From the NCBI RefSeq assembly GCF_900455735.1, contig NZ_UAUI01000017.1:1-64000 (forward strand): DNA of 64,000 bases. Direction: 5' to 3'. The notes under the pieces are model-generated. The model saw only the letters and a list, made by a program, of their open reading frames with translations. It searched no databases and was not told where the DNA came from. Below, one piece after another: positions 1 to 9,184 of this stretch (position 1 is the first letter of the stretch; each line of letters starts with the position of its first letter). The DNA comes from Rhodococcus wratislaviensis (GTDB lineage: Bacteria; Actinomycetota; Actinomycetes; Mycobacteriales; Mycobacteriaceae). Position numbers and translations under genes: made by a program.

Positions 1-133
1 GGCGCCCTACGATCCGTTCGCGCTCGACCTCGTCCGAGCGGCGCTCGACCCCGACGCGACACCGCTGGCTCGGTGCGAGTTCGTCCCGGTCGGCGCCGGC
101 ATTCCCCAGGTGATCCTGGACAGCAACCGGTAG
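1..133 (+). CDS. 3' end of an unidentified protein (cut by window edge)
   Basis: An open frame entering from the left edge (first full codon at base 2) runs 43 codons to a TAG at 131-133. The readable C-terminus includes DPFALDLVRAALDPDAT and ends in IPQVILDSNR. I do not recognise the family. It is not the C-terminus I would expect of PriA, which lies upstream of fmt in related genomes. The codons are GC-rich at third positions, and a strong hairpin follows the stop directly, so this is probably a real gene end. Confidence 0.55.
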   Translation, partial: APYDPFALDLVRAALDPDATPLARCEFVPVGAGIPQVILDSNR

Positions 134-144
134 CCCGGCACATG

Positions 145-180
145 AAGCGGGGAGCCGTGCACCCGCACGGCTCCCCGCTT
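145..180. terminator. Bidirectional hairpin terminator
   Basis: A perfect 16-bp inverted repeat (arms 145-160 and 165-180, loop ACCC) lies between the stops of two convergent genes. There is no T-run on either side, as is common for actinobacterial terminators. Confidence 0.8.
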
Positions 181-193
181 CTGCGTGTGTGTG

Positions 194-400
194 CTACTCC
201 GCCAGTCTCGCGACGGCCTGCGCCCACAGGAAGTACTTGTTGGTGCCGAGGTCCTTGACGGTCTTGATGTTGAACGCGGCCGCGAGGTGTTCGGCGTCGG
301 AATCGCTCACGCCCTGCAGGGCGGCGACGGGGGCACTGGCCAGTTCCTCGACGGGCTTCGTCTCGTATGCCTTGTCGAACTTGCTCTCAATTCCTGCCAT
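194..400 (-). CDS. Small conserved actinobacterial protein (68 aa), helical-hairpin-like
   Basis: Function unknown. It is a 68-residue, mostly helical, acidic protein with no signal peptide or membrane segment. The middle (about residues 28-52, [20 protein letters not shown] and then TVKDLG) resembles a helix-hairpin-helix unit of the kind that binds DNA or proteins, but no catalytic motif is visible. The ATG is preceded by a clear GGAGGT at 7 nt, which supports both the gene and the start. It stands alone, convergent with the preceding gene and divergent from fmt. That it is a gene is fairly sure; any role is open. Confidence 0.75.
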   Translation of the reverse strand: MAGIESKFDKAYETKPVEELASAPVAALQGVSDSDAEHLAAAFNIKTVKDLGTNKYFLWAQAVARLAE

Positions 401-551
401 CGTGACCTCCAGAGGTTCGAAAACGGGACACCGGCCCGACCGTTCGCGCCGGCCTCAGAACAGTCAATACCCGTCCGCCGTTGCTGTGTGCGGTTCTGCG
501 GAATCGATTCGCCGACTGTTCGCCGAGTGTTATGGCCCGGGTTCGACTCCC

Positions 552-557
552 TAGACT
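552..557 (+). promoter_or_regulatory. Candidate -10 box for the fmt operon
   Basis: TAGACT fits the actinobacterial TANNNT -10 pattern. A start near 565 would give a leader of about 85 nt before fmt. No convincing -35 box is seen. Confidence 0.4.
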
Positions 558-593
558 GGTCGGCACATCGTCGATCAAAGGGGAGCTTTCTTC

Positions 594-659
594 GTGAGTA
601 TCGTTTCGGCCCGCGCAGCGGTCCACCGTCCGTCGTGTGGGTCGCCGACGTGCGCATAG
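594..659 (+). CDS. Possible leader peptide overlapping the fmt start (21 codons)
   Basis: A GTG at 594, with an AAAGGGGAG ribosome binding site about 8 nt upstream, opens a 21-codon frame ending CGSPTCA and a TAG at 657-659. The stop lies 10 nt inside fmt, in another frame. The fmt start itself lacks a good ribosome binding site, so translation of this short frame could feed fmt by coupling. It has no known relative that I recognise and could be chance. Confidence 0.35.
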   Translation: MSIVSARAAVHRPSCGSPTCA

Positions 660-1573
660 TCTTCGCCGGAACCCCCGAGCCCGCCGTTCCCTCACTCGAA
701 CGTCTGATCCGTTCGCCGCGCCACGACGTCGTGGCGGTGATCACCCGCCCGGACGCGGTCGCAGGCCGCGGACGCAAGGTCGTCCGCTCGCCGATCGGTG
801 CACTCGCCGATTCCCACGGCATCGAGGTGCTGACTCCCGAGCGGCCCTCGGAACCGGAATTCCTGGCGCGTCTCGCCGACCTCGCCCCCGAGTGCGCGCC
901 GGTCGTCGCCTACGGGGCCCTGCTGCCGCAGAAGGTCCTCGACATCCCGGCCCACGGCTGGGTGAACCTGCACTTCTCCCTGTTGCCGGCGTGGCGCGGG
1001 GCCGCCCCCGTGCAGGCCGCGATCGGCGCGGGCGACGACATGACCGGTGCGAGCGCGTTCCGGCTCGAGGCGGGAATGGACACCGGGCCGGTCTACGGGG
1101 TGGTCACCGAGAGGATCCGCGACACCGATACCGCCGGGGATCTCCTCGGACGCCTGGCCGACAGTGGCGCGGTCCTCCTGGAGTCGGTTCTCGACGGGAT
1201 CGAGGACGGCGCGATCACCGCGGTCCCGCAGTCGGCCGAGGGGGTGTCCCACGCCCCCAAGGTGACCGTCGAGGCGGCCCGGATCCGTTGGGACAGAACA
1301 GCTGCCGTGGTGGACCGGCACGTCCGGTCGGTGACCCCCGCGCCCGGCGCCTGGACCACGATCGGTGATCTGCGCGTCAAGGTCGGCCCGGTCACTCCGA
1401 CGGAGGAGCGACTGGAGCCGGGGGAGATCTCCGTGACCAAAGCCGGATTCCTGATCGGCACGTCCACGGTGGCGGTGCGGCTCGACCGCATCCAGCCGCA
1501 GGGCAAGAAACAGATGGCCGCCCTGGACTGGGCGCGAGGCGCACGACTCGACGCGGAGGTACGGGCACAGTGA
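650..1573 (+). CDS. fmt: Methionyl-tRNA formyltransferase
   Basis: Transfers the formyl group of 10-formyl-tetrahydrofolate to Met-tRNAfMet, making initiator tRNA for translation. Length is 307 aa, the normal size. The N-terminal Rossmann-like catalytic domain has [17 protein letters not shown] at its start, the folate-site region [15 protein letters not shown], and the catalytic segment [15 protein letters not shown] with the downstream GMDTGPVY. The C-terminal OB-fold domain ends with [12 protein letters not shown] at 650 is chosen because it places the FAGTP motif at residue 5; an in-frame GTG at 635 is the alternative. Its stop overlaps the rsmB start by 4 nt, so the two are translationally coupled. 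Confidence 0.95.
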   Translation: MRIVFAGTPEPAVPSLERLIRSPRHDVVAVITRPDAVAGRGRKVVRSPIGALADSHGIEVLTPERPSEPEFLARLADLAPECAPVVAYGALLPQKVLDIPAHGWVNLHFSLLPAWRGAAPVQAAIGAGDDMTGASAFRLEAGMDTGPVYGVVTERIRDTDTAGDLLGRLADSGAVLLESVLDGIEDGAITAVPQSAEGVSHAPKVTVEAARIRWDRTAAVVDRHVRSVTPAPGAWTTIGDLRVKVGPVTPTEERLEPGEISVTKAGFLIGTSTVAVRLDRIQPQGKKQMAALDWARGARLDAEVRAQ

Positions 1574-2997
1574 GCGAATCCAGAAGGCCCGCACGTCGCG
1601 GCCAGTCCGGCTCGGGGGCCCGCAACAACCGTCCCCGTCAGGCCCGCCGGCCCGACGCGTCGCAGTCCGGTCTCGACCAGCCGCGGCTCGCCGCGCGGGA
1701 CGTGCTGCGCGCCGTCCGGGAACGCGATGCCTACGCCAATCTGGTGCTGCCCGGACTGCTGCGTGAGCGGCGCCTGGACGGACGCGACGCGGCCCTCGCG
1801 ACGGAACTGGCCTACGGAGCCGCCCGCGCCCGGGGGCTCCTCGACGCCGTGATCGCCGACTGCGCGGGCAGGCCGATCGCCGAGATCGACGGACCGCTGC
1901 TCGACGTCCTCCAGCTGGGCGCCTACCAGCTGCTGCGCACCCGCGTCGCGCCGCACGCGGCCGTCGCCACCTCGGTCGATCTCGTGCGCGCGGAGGCCGG
2001 TCCGGGAAAGGCGGGCTTCGTCAACGCCGTGCTGCGCCGGGTGTCGGAACGGTCCGAGGCGGAATGGGTGGAGCGCCTGGCTCCCGCCGATCCGGTGGGG
2101 CGGCTGGCGTTCGAGCACGCGCATCCCACCTGGATCGCCCAGGTGTTCGCCGACGCGCTCGGTGCCGACGCCGGGGAGCTCGAGGACGTCCTCATCGCCG
2201 ACGACGCCCGGCCTGTGGTGCACCTCGTCGCCCGGCCGGGGGAGATCTCGTCGGAGGAACTCGCGCTCGCCACCGGCGGTGAGGTGGGGCGGTACTCGCC
2301 GTACGCGGTCTATCTCGACGGCGGTGATCCCGGGCTGCTCGACGCCGTCCGCGAGGGGCTCGCCGGAGTGCAGGACGAGGGCAGTCAGCTCGTCGCCCGG
2401 GCGCTCTCCCTGGCACCGCTGGACGGGCCGGACACCGGCCGCTGGCTCGACCTCTGCGCCGGCCCGGGTGGCAAGGCTGCCCTGCTGGGCGCCCTCGCCG
2501 GAATCGAGGGCGGACGCCTCGACGCCGTGGAGCCGGTGGAGCATCGCGCGGATCTGATCCGGAAGACGACCAAGGAACTTCCCGTGGACGTGCACGTCGC
2601 CGACGGGCGCGATCCCGGGCTGGACGGCGGGTACGACCGCATCCTGGTCGACGCGCCGTGTACGGGACTGGGTGCGCTGCGCCGACGTCCGGAGGCGCGG
2701 TGGCGCCGCCAGCCGTCGGATGTGGCGGGTCTCGCGAAACTGCAGCGGGAACTCCTCGCGTCGGCCGTCGAGCTGGTCCGTCCGGGTGGTGTGATCCTCT
2801 ACGCGACGTGTTCGCCGCATCTGTCCGAGACGGTGGCCGTGGTCGCGGATGCGGTGCGCCGCTACGGGCTCACGGCGCTCGACACGCGTGAGCTCGTTCC
2901 CGGTGTGCCGGGTCTGGGAGACGGTCCGAGCGTCCAGCTCTGGCCGCATCGGCACGGTACCGACGCGATGTTCATGGCCGCGTTGCGCAAGCCGTAG
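1570..2997 (+). CDS. rsmB: 16S rRNA m5C967 methyltransferase RsmB (Fmu/Sun)
   Basis: Methylates C5 of cytosine 967 (E. coli numbering) of 16S rRNA using SAM. Length is 475 aa. After a basic, Arg-rich start (1-40) comes a NusB-like RNA-binding domain (about 40-175) and a Rossmann methyltransferase domain (about 235-475). The SAM motif is [13 protein letters not shown], the PC catalytic motif is [16 protein letters not shown], and the second conserved cysteine is in [10 protein letters not shown]. The start GTG overlaps the fmt stop. The fmt-rsmB pairing is common in bacteria. Confidence 0.95.
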   Translation: MSESRRPARRGQSGSGARNNRPRQARRPDASQSGLDQPRLAARDVLRAVRERDAYANLVLPGLLRERRLDGRDAALATELAYGAARARGLLDAVIADCAGRPIAEIDGPLLDVLQLGAYQLLRTRVAPHAAVATSVDLVRAEAGPGKAGFVNAVLRRVSERSEAEWVERLAPADPVGRLAFEHAHPTWIAQVFADALGADAGELEDVLIADDARPVVHLVARPGEISSEELALATGGEVGRYSPYAVYLDGGDPGLLDAVREGLAGVQDEGSQLVARALSLAPLDGPDTGRWLDLCAGPGGKAALLGALAGIEGGRLDAVEPVEHRADLIRKTTKELPVDVHVADGRDPGLDGGYDRILVDAPCTGLGALRRRPEARWRRQPSDVAGLAKLQRELLASAVELVRPGGVILYATCSPHLSETVAVVADAVRRYGLTALDTRELVPGVPGLGDGPSVQLWPHRHGTDAMFMAALRKP

Positions 2998-3040
2998 GAC
3001 GGTCGCCTCCCCGCTACCTGGACATCTGCCCGACTCTCGG

Positions 3041-3076
3041 TAGAACCTGTTTCACTTTTGTGTGAAACGTGTTCTA
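3041..3076 (+). promoter_or_regulatory. Two tandem KstR-like operators
   Basis: Bases 3041-3054 and 3063-3076 each match the KstR consensus TNNAACNNGTTNNA at every fixed position. Their centres are 22 bp apart, about two helical turns, and the pair forms a larger inverted repeat (GTTTCAC/GTGAAAC, flanked by AGAAC/GTTCT). They lie 50-85 nt before the dehydrogenase start. KstR is the TetR-family repressor of cholesterol catabolism in rhodococci and mycobacteria. The motif match is direct; the identity of the binding protein is inferred. Confidence 0.65.
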
Positions 3077-3126
3077 ATTCTTCTCGCGACAGAGACGTAC
3101 GTCACGAAGCGAGTGGAGGACTTCAG

Positions 3127-3984
3127 ATGAATCGGGTAGCGGGGAAGGTCGTTCTGATCACCGGAGCGGCGCGGGGGCAGGGTCGTAGTCATGCAGTGCA
3201 TCTCGCCGACGAGGGCGCCGACATCATCGCCTTCGACCTCTGCGAGGACATCGCATCCAACGAATACCCGCTGGCGACCGACGCCGATCTCGCGGAGACG
3301 GGACGGCTCGTCGAGAAGGCGGGGCGCCGGGTCGTCACCGCCAAGGTGGACGTGCGCGACCGCGCGGCCCTGCAGCGCGAACTCGACGCCGCGGTCGCGA
3401 CGCTGGGCCGGCTGGACGTCGTGGTCGCCAATGCCGGGATCGCGCCTCTCGGGAACGACGTGCCCGTCGAGGGATTCGTCGATGCGTTCGACGTCGACTT
3501 CGTCGGAGTGATCAACACCATCCACTCGGCCCTTCCGCACCTGGACGCCGGTGCGTCGATCATCGCGACGGGATCGGTGGCCGGGCTGGTCCCGCAGACG
3601 GGCCTGAACGGTCAGCAGGCCCTGCAGGGGCCGGGCGGCGACGGCTACGGTCTCGCCAAGAAGATGCTGTGGACGTACACCAACTCGCTCGCGCTCACCC
3701 TGGGCCCGAAGTCCATCCGCGTCAACGCGATCCACCCCACGAACTGCAACACGGACATGCTGCAGAGCCCGCCGATGTTCCGCACGTTCCGCCCCGACCT
3801 GGAGAACCCGACCGCCGAGGACGCGAAAGTCACGTTCCCGTTCATGCAGGCGATGCCCACCCCGTGGGTCGAGCCCGAGGACATCTCGCACGCGGTGGTG
3901 TTCCTGTCGTCCGACGAGTCCCGGTTCGTCACCGGTCAGCAACTCCGGGTCGATGCGGGGGCGGGCCTCAAGCTCGGCGTCTGA
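3127..3984 (+). CDS. Short-chain dehydrogenase, mycofactocin-coupled type
   Basis: NAD-dependent SDR oxidoreductase of 285 aa. Visible are the cofactor motif TGAARGQGRSHAVHLA (near residue 13), the NAG motif VVANAGIAPL, a catalytic Ser in IIATGSVAG, YGLAKK as the YxxxK pair, and a substrate-loop extension with HPTNCNTDML. The ARGQGR motif and the long insertion after the first beta strand (LCEDIASNEYPLATDADL) are typical of the mycofactocin-associated branch, often labelled carveol dehydrogenase, in which the nicotinamide stays bound and is recycled by mycofactocin. The ATG follows GGAGGA. It sits alone between rsmB and a convergent gene. The KstR-like operators suggest a sterol or terpenoid alcohol substrate; this is inference. 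Confidence 0.85.
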   Translation: MNRVAGKVVLITGAARGQGRSHAVHLADEGADIIAFDLCEDIASNEYPLATDADLAETGRLVEKAGRRVVTAKVDVRDRAALQRELDAAVATLGRLDVVVANAGIAPLGNDVPVEGFVDAFDVDFVGVINTIHSALPHLDAGASIIATGSVAGLVPQTGLNGQQALQGPGGDGYGLAKKMLWTYTNSLALTLGPKSIRVNAIHPTNCNTDMLQSPPMFRTFRPDLENPTAEDAKVTFPFMQAMPTPWVEPEDISHAVVFLSSDESRFVTGQQLRVDAGAGLKLGV

Positions 3985-3996
3985 CGCCGATCCGAT

Positions 3997-4035
3997 GAGG
4001 GTCCGGGCCGGTGTGCGGGCGCCGCCCGGGCCCTC
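3997..4035. terminator. Hairpin terminator between convergent genes
   Basis: Arms 3997-4008 and 4024-4035 pair over 12 bp with one mismatch, just past the dehydrogenase stop and before the stop of the convergent gene. Confidence 0.65.
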
Positions 4036-4045
4036 GCCTTTCTCG

Positions 4046-4384
4046 TCAAATCTGATCGAACTGCTTGCGCAGCTTCGCCGGTGCCTTGATCCGCCAGGCG
4101 TCCTGCAGCAACTCGGTCAGCTGCGTGACGTCGACGTTCTCGAGGTCGACGAGGATCGAACCGTGACCGTCGTAGTGCGGAGTGGTGTAGAACGGCGCGC
4201 CCTGGGCCAGCAGGGCCGCCTTCTCGTCGAGGTCGCACATCACCACCAGGCCCCCGTCCGACTCGGCCCGTAACCGGGCGAGCAGCTTGCCCGCGACCTT
4301 CAGTGCCGGAGTGCGATACGAGGTGCTCTCCTGCACCTGCGGCAGGGACGCACCGATCGCCACGACGTCCGTCCAGGTCGGCAT
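4046..4384 (-). CDS. MmcQ/YjbR-family protein
   Basis: A 112-aa protein of the MmcQ/YjbR (CyaY-like fold) family, whose members are called DNA-binding but have no settled function. The visible family pattern is an N-terminal helix ([20 protein letters not shown]), the strand [10 protein letters not shown], then [16 protein letters not shown], and [17 protein letters not shown] near the middle, ending with a helical [11 protein letters not shown] start at the ATG at 4382-4384, which gives the usual family length. A longer frame exists upstream but would run across the rpe promoter and into rpe. It is divergent from rpe. Confidence 0.8.
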   Translation of the reverse strand: MPTWTDVVAIGASLPQVQESTSYRTPALKVAGKLLARLRAESDGGLVVMCDLDEKAALLAQGAPFYTTPHYDGHGSILVDLENVDVTQLTELLQDAWRIKAPAKLRKQFDQI

Positions 4385-4429
4385 GAGCCCAGTATGGACC
4401 GCGGGATCCGGCCCCGGCACGCGTACGAC

Positions 4430-4435
4430 TAAACT
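4430..4435 (+). promoter_or_regulatory. -10 box for a likely leaderless rpe transcript
   Basis: TAAACT ends 7 nt before the rpe GTG, so transcription would begin at or next to the start codon. No ribosome binding site is present, which fits a leaderless mRNA. Confidence 0.5.
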
Positions 4436-4442
4436 GCGGCGC

Positions 4443-5126
4443 GTGGCAACCCCGATGATCGCACCGTCCATTCTGTCTGCCGATTTCGCGCGTCTCGCCG
4501 AGGAGGCGGCCGCGGTCGCCGGTGCCGACTGGCTGCATGTCGACGTGATGGACGCTCATTTCGTGCCGAACCTGACGCTCGGCCTTCCTGTTGTGCAGAG
4601 CCTGCTCGCGGCGACGGACATCCCGCTCGACTGCCATCTCATGATCGACGACCCCGGTCGCTGGGCGCCGCCCTACGCGGAGGCGGGCGCGCACAACGTC
4701 ACGTTCCACGCGGAGGCGACCGACGACCCCCGATCCGTGGCACGCGACATCCGCGCCGCCGGGGCCAAGGCCGGCCTCAGCGTCAAGCCCGGCACGCCGA
4801 TCGAGCCGTACCTCGAGATCCTGAAGGACTTCGACACCCTTCTCGTCATGAGCGTCGAGCCCGGCTTCGGTGGTCAGTCGTTCATCCCGGAGGTGCTGTC
4901 GAAGGCGAAGGCCGTCCGCCGTCTCGTCGACTCCGGTGAGCTGCGGCTGGTCGTGGAGATCGACGGCGGCATCAACGCCGACACCGTCGAGGCCGCCGCC
5001 GAGGCGGGCGTCGACTGCTTCGTCGCCGGGTCCGCCGTCTACGGCACGAGCGATCCCGCGGAGGCCGTGCGCGCCCTGCGCGCCAGCGCCGCCACGGCGT
5101 CGCCGCACCTGAGCCTGTCGCGGTAA
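4443..5126 (+). CDS. rpe: Ribulose-phosphate 3-epimerase
   Basis: Interconverts ribulose 5-phosphate and xylulose 5-phosphate in the pentose phosphate pathway. It is a TIM barrel of 227 aa. Metal-binding and catalytic residues lie in [31 protein letters not shown] and [10 protein letters not shown]; the phosphate loop includes [11 protein letters not shown] start at the GTG four codons before the conserved [10 protein letters not shown]; the ATG at 4455 is possible. It lies 17 nt before ribD, so rpe and the riboflavin genes are probably co-transcribed, supplying ribulose 5-phosphate for the DHBP branch. Confidence 0.93.
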   Translation: MATPMIAPSILSADFARLAEEAAAVAGADWLHVDVMDAHFVPNLTLGLPVVQSLLAATDIPLDCHLMIDDPGRWAPPYAEAGAHNVTFHAEATDDPRSVARDIRAAGAKAGLSVKPGTPIEPYLEILKDFDTLLVMSVEPGFGGQSFIPEVLSKAKAVRRLVDSGELRLVVEIDGGINADTVEAAAEAGVDCFVAGSAVYGTSDPAEAVRALRASAATASPHLSLSR

Positions 5127-5143
5127 CGGCGCTCCGGCACATC

Positions 5144-6208
5144 GTGAACTCCCACGTGCGGCACGAGAATTCGGCTGCGGACCTCGACGCCGCGATGCAG
5201 ATCGCCATCGGCGCCGCGGAGTCGGCGCGCGGGTTCACCAGCCCCAATCCGGCGGTCGGCGCGGTGGTCCTCGATTCCGCGGGGCGCATCGCCGGTGTCG
5301 GGATGACGCAGCCTCCCGGCGGTCCGCACGCGGAGGTCGTCGCACTGCGGGAGGCGGGGGACGCCGCCCGCGGCGGCACCGCCGTCGTCACGCTGGAACC
5401 GTGCAACCACCACGGGCGGACCGGGCCGTGTTCGCAGGCGCTCCTCGATGCCGGCGTGGTCGCGGTGCACTATGCGGTGGGCGATCCGAACCCCGAGGCC
5501 GCCGGCGGCGCGGAAACCCTCGTCTCGGCCGGTGTCGAGGTGACGTCCGGGCTGCGGGCCCAGGACGTCGAACGCGGGCCGCTCCGGGCCTGGCTGCACC
5601 GGCAGCGCACCGGACGGCCGCACGTGACGTGGAAATACGCTGCCACCCTGGACGGGCGCAGCGCCGCCGCCGACGGCACCAGCCAGTGGATCACCGGTCC
5701 CGAGGCCCGGGAACGCGTCCACGCCGACCGGGCGAAACTCGACGCGATCGTGGTCGGCACGGGGACGGTGCTCGCCGACGACCCGCGGCTGACCGCCCGG
5801 ATGCCCGACGGATCGCTCGCGGCGCACCAGCCGGTGCGCGTCGTCGTCGGACTCGGCGACATCCCGGCGGACGCCCGGGTCCTCGACGACTCCGCGCCCA
5901 CCCTGCTGTTGCGCACACGCGACGTGGACGAGGTCCTCGCCGCTCTCGCCGAGTACACCGATGTGCTGCTCGAGGGCGGGCCCCGGCTGGCGGGCGCGTT
6001 CCTCGCCGCGGGCCGGGTCGACCGCATCCAGGCGTACCTCGCCCCGCTGGTCCTCGGCGCCGGCACGTCCGCGGTCACGGAGGCGGGTGTGCACACGATC
6101 GGCGGTGCGCTGCGGTTCCGTCACGAGTCGGTCGAAACAATCGGCCCCGATTTGTTGTTGAGTCTGGTTCCAGCAGTGTCCGATAACCCTGACAGTCACC
6201 GAACGTAG
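5144..6208 (+). CDS. ribD: Bifunctional riboflavin deaminase/reductase RibD
   Basis: Catalyses two steps of riboflavin synthesis: deamination of the diaminopyrimidine and reduction of its ribosyl side chain. Length is 354 aa. The N-terminal deaminase domain (about 12-155) carries the zinc and catalytic motifs PHAEVVAL and EPCNHHGRTGPC. The reductase domain (about 160-350) has WKYAATLDGRSAAADGTSQW, VVGTGTVLADDPRLTAR and LLEGGPRLAGAF. Its start GTG lies 17 nt after rpe, and ribE follows after 11 nt. Confidence 0.93.
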   Translation: MNSHVRHENSAADLDAAMQIAIGAAESARGFTSPNPAVGAVVLDSAGRIAGVGMTQPPGGPHAEVVALREAGDAARGGTAVVTLEPCNHHGRTGPCSQALLDAGVVAVHYAVGDPNPEAAGGAETLVSAGVEVTSGLRAQDVERGPLRAWLHRQRTGRPHVTWKYAATLDGRSAAADGTSQWITGPEARERVHADRAKLDAIVVGTGTVLADDPRLTARMPDGSLAAHQPVRVVVGLGDIPADARVLDDSAPTLLLRTRDVDEVLAALAEYTDVLLEGGPRLAGAFLAAGRVDRIQAYLAPLVLGAGTSAVTEAGVHTIGGALRFRHESVETIGPDLLLSLVPAVSDNPDSHRT

Positions 6209-6219
6209 GAGAAGCCACA

Positions 6220-6828
6220 GTGTTCACCGGGATCGTCGAAGAGTTGGGTGAGGTCGTCGCCAAGGAGGAACTGGCCGACGCCGCACGGTTCACCGTCCGT
6301 GGTCCGGTCGTGACTTCCGACGCGTCGCACGGGGATTCGATCGCGGTGAACGGGGTGTGCCTGACCGTCGTGGAGGTGTTGGCCGACGGTTCCTTCACGG
6401 CCGATGTCATGCAGGAGACGCTGAACCGGTCGAGCCTGCAGAAGATCGACGTGGGCAGCCGCGTCAACCTCGAGCGGGCCGCCGCCCTGAACAGCCGCCT
6501 CGGCGGCCACCTCGTCCAGGGTCACGTGGACGGCACCGGGCACATCATCAGCCGCAGCCCGTCCGAGAACTGGGAGGTCGTGCGCATCGCGCTGCCCGAC
6601 GCGATCTCCCGGTACGTCGTGGAGAAGGGCTCGATCACCGTCGACGGTGTGTCGCTGACGGTCTCGGCCCTCGGTGGTGAACGTGGCGAGGAATACTTCG
6701 AGATTTCACTCATCCCGACCACGCTGCAATTGACCACGCTCGGGGCGGCGTCCGTCGGGACGCCCGTCAACCTCGAGGTCGACGTGATTGCGAAGTATGT
6801 GGAGCGGCTGCAAGCGGCCGGCCGCTGA
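6220..6828 (+). CDS. ribE: Riboflavin synthase, alpha chain
   Basis: Dismutates two 6,7-dimethyl-8-ribityllumazines to riboflavin. Length is 202 aa, with the two lumazine-binding barrel repeats: MFTGIVEELGEV...NGVCLTVVEV (residues 1-95) and LVQGHVDGTGHI...DGVSLTVSAL (about 96-190). The GTG is preceded by AGGAG at 9 nt. No FMN riboswitch is visible in the 11 nt before it or before ribD. Confidence 0.95.
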   Translation: MFTGIVEELGEVVAKEELADAARFTVRGPVVTSDASHGDSIAVNGVCLTVVEVLADGSFTADVMQETLNRSSLQKIDVGSRVNLERAAALNSRLGGHLVQGHVDGTGHIISRSPSENWEVVRIALPDAISRYVVEKGSITVDGVSLTVSALGGERGEEYFEISLIPTTLQLTTLGAASVGTPVNLEVDVIAKYVERLQAAGR

Positions 6829-6908
6829 GTCGTACTGTTGAGGAGCATCCCACGGATGCATCCGTTGTATTCGAAGATGCCTAAGTCAAGACTTTGGAGA
6901 CCGAGCAC

Positions 6909-8650
<1,742 letters not shown>

Positions 8651-8663
8651 TCCGGCTCCAGTC

Positions 8664-9116
8664 ATGACCACTCCGCAATCCGAGTGGACACTCGTCGCGA
8701 CGCCGCGCAAGTCGCGGCGATACGCGATCGGTGTGGCGACCTTACTCGTCGTCGTGCATGTGACGTTCGCAATCCTGCTGCGCGGCGATTCGACGGGTGT
8801 GTACTTCCGCCTCGCCGACCAGCTGGCATTCGCGGGCATCGGCTGCCTCCTCGCGGCAGCGGTCCTGCTGCTGACTCGGCCCAGGGTGCGGGTCGGGCCC
8901 CGCGGCATCGCCGTGCGCAACGTCCTCGGGGAGCGCATCGTCGAATGGGACCTGTACGAGGGCTTGTCCTTCCCCGACGGCGCGGCGTGGGCCCGGATCG
9001 AGCTACCCGACGACGAATACCTGGCCGTGATGGCCATCCAGTCGAACGATCGCGAATACGCCGTGGACGCCGTCGACCGCTTCCGCGCGCTCGCGTCGGA
9101 GTACGCACCGTCCTAA
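8664..9116 (+). CDS. PH-domain membrane protein
   Basis: A 150-aa protein with two hydrophobic helices (about residues 20-41 and 54-69, YAIGVATLLVVVHVTFAILL and LAFAGIGCLLAAAVLLL) followed by a soluble domain, VRVGPRGIAVRNVLGERIVEW, of the bacterial PH-like type. It sits next to ribH at the same place as the Rv1417-type membrane protein of mycobacteria. The ATG lies 13 nt after the ribH stop. Function is unknown; the position at the end of the riboflavin operon is conserved but does not prove a riboflavin role. Confidence 0.8.
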   Translation: MTTPQSEWTLVATPRKSRRYAIGVATLLVVVHVTFAILLRGDSTGVYFRLADQLAFAGIGCLLAAAVLLLTRPRVRVGPRGIAVRNVLGERIVEWDLYEGLSFPDGAAWARIELPDDEYLAVMAIQSNDREYAVDAVDRFRALASEYAPS

Positions 9117-9184
9117 CCCGGGGGTCGGCCCTCCGCGACGTCGCGGATGCGGGGTTGGTCGGTGGCGCCGACTAACGTGGAGGG

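Noticed and set aside
1093-2955. Long minus-strand open frame (620 codons) across fmt and rsmB
   Set aside because: It is Arg/Gly/His-rich without motifs and lies opposite two well-recognised enzymes; such frames are expected in high-GC DNA.
6100-6220. FMN riboswitch upstream of ribE or ribD
   Set aside because: Spacings are 11 and 17 nt within an operon and no RFN-element segments are visible.
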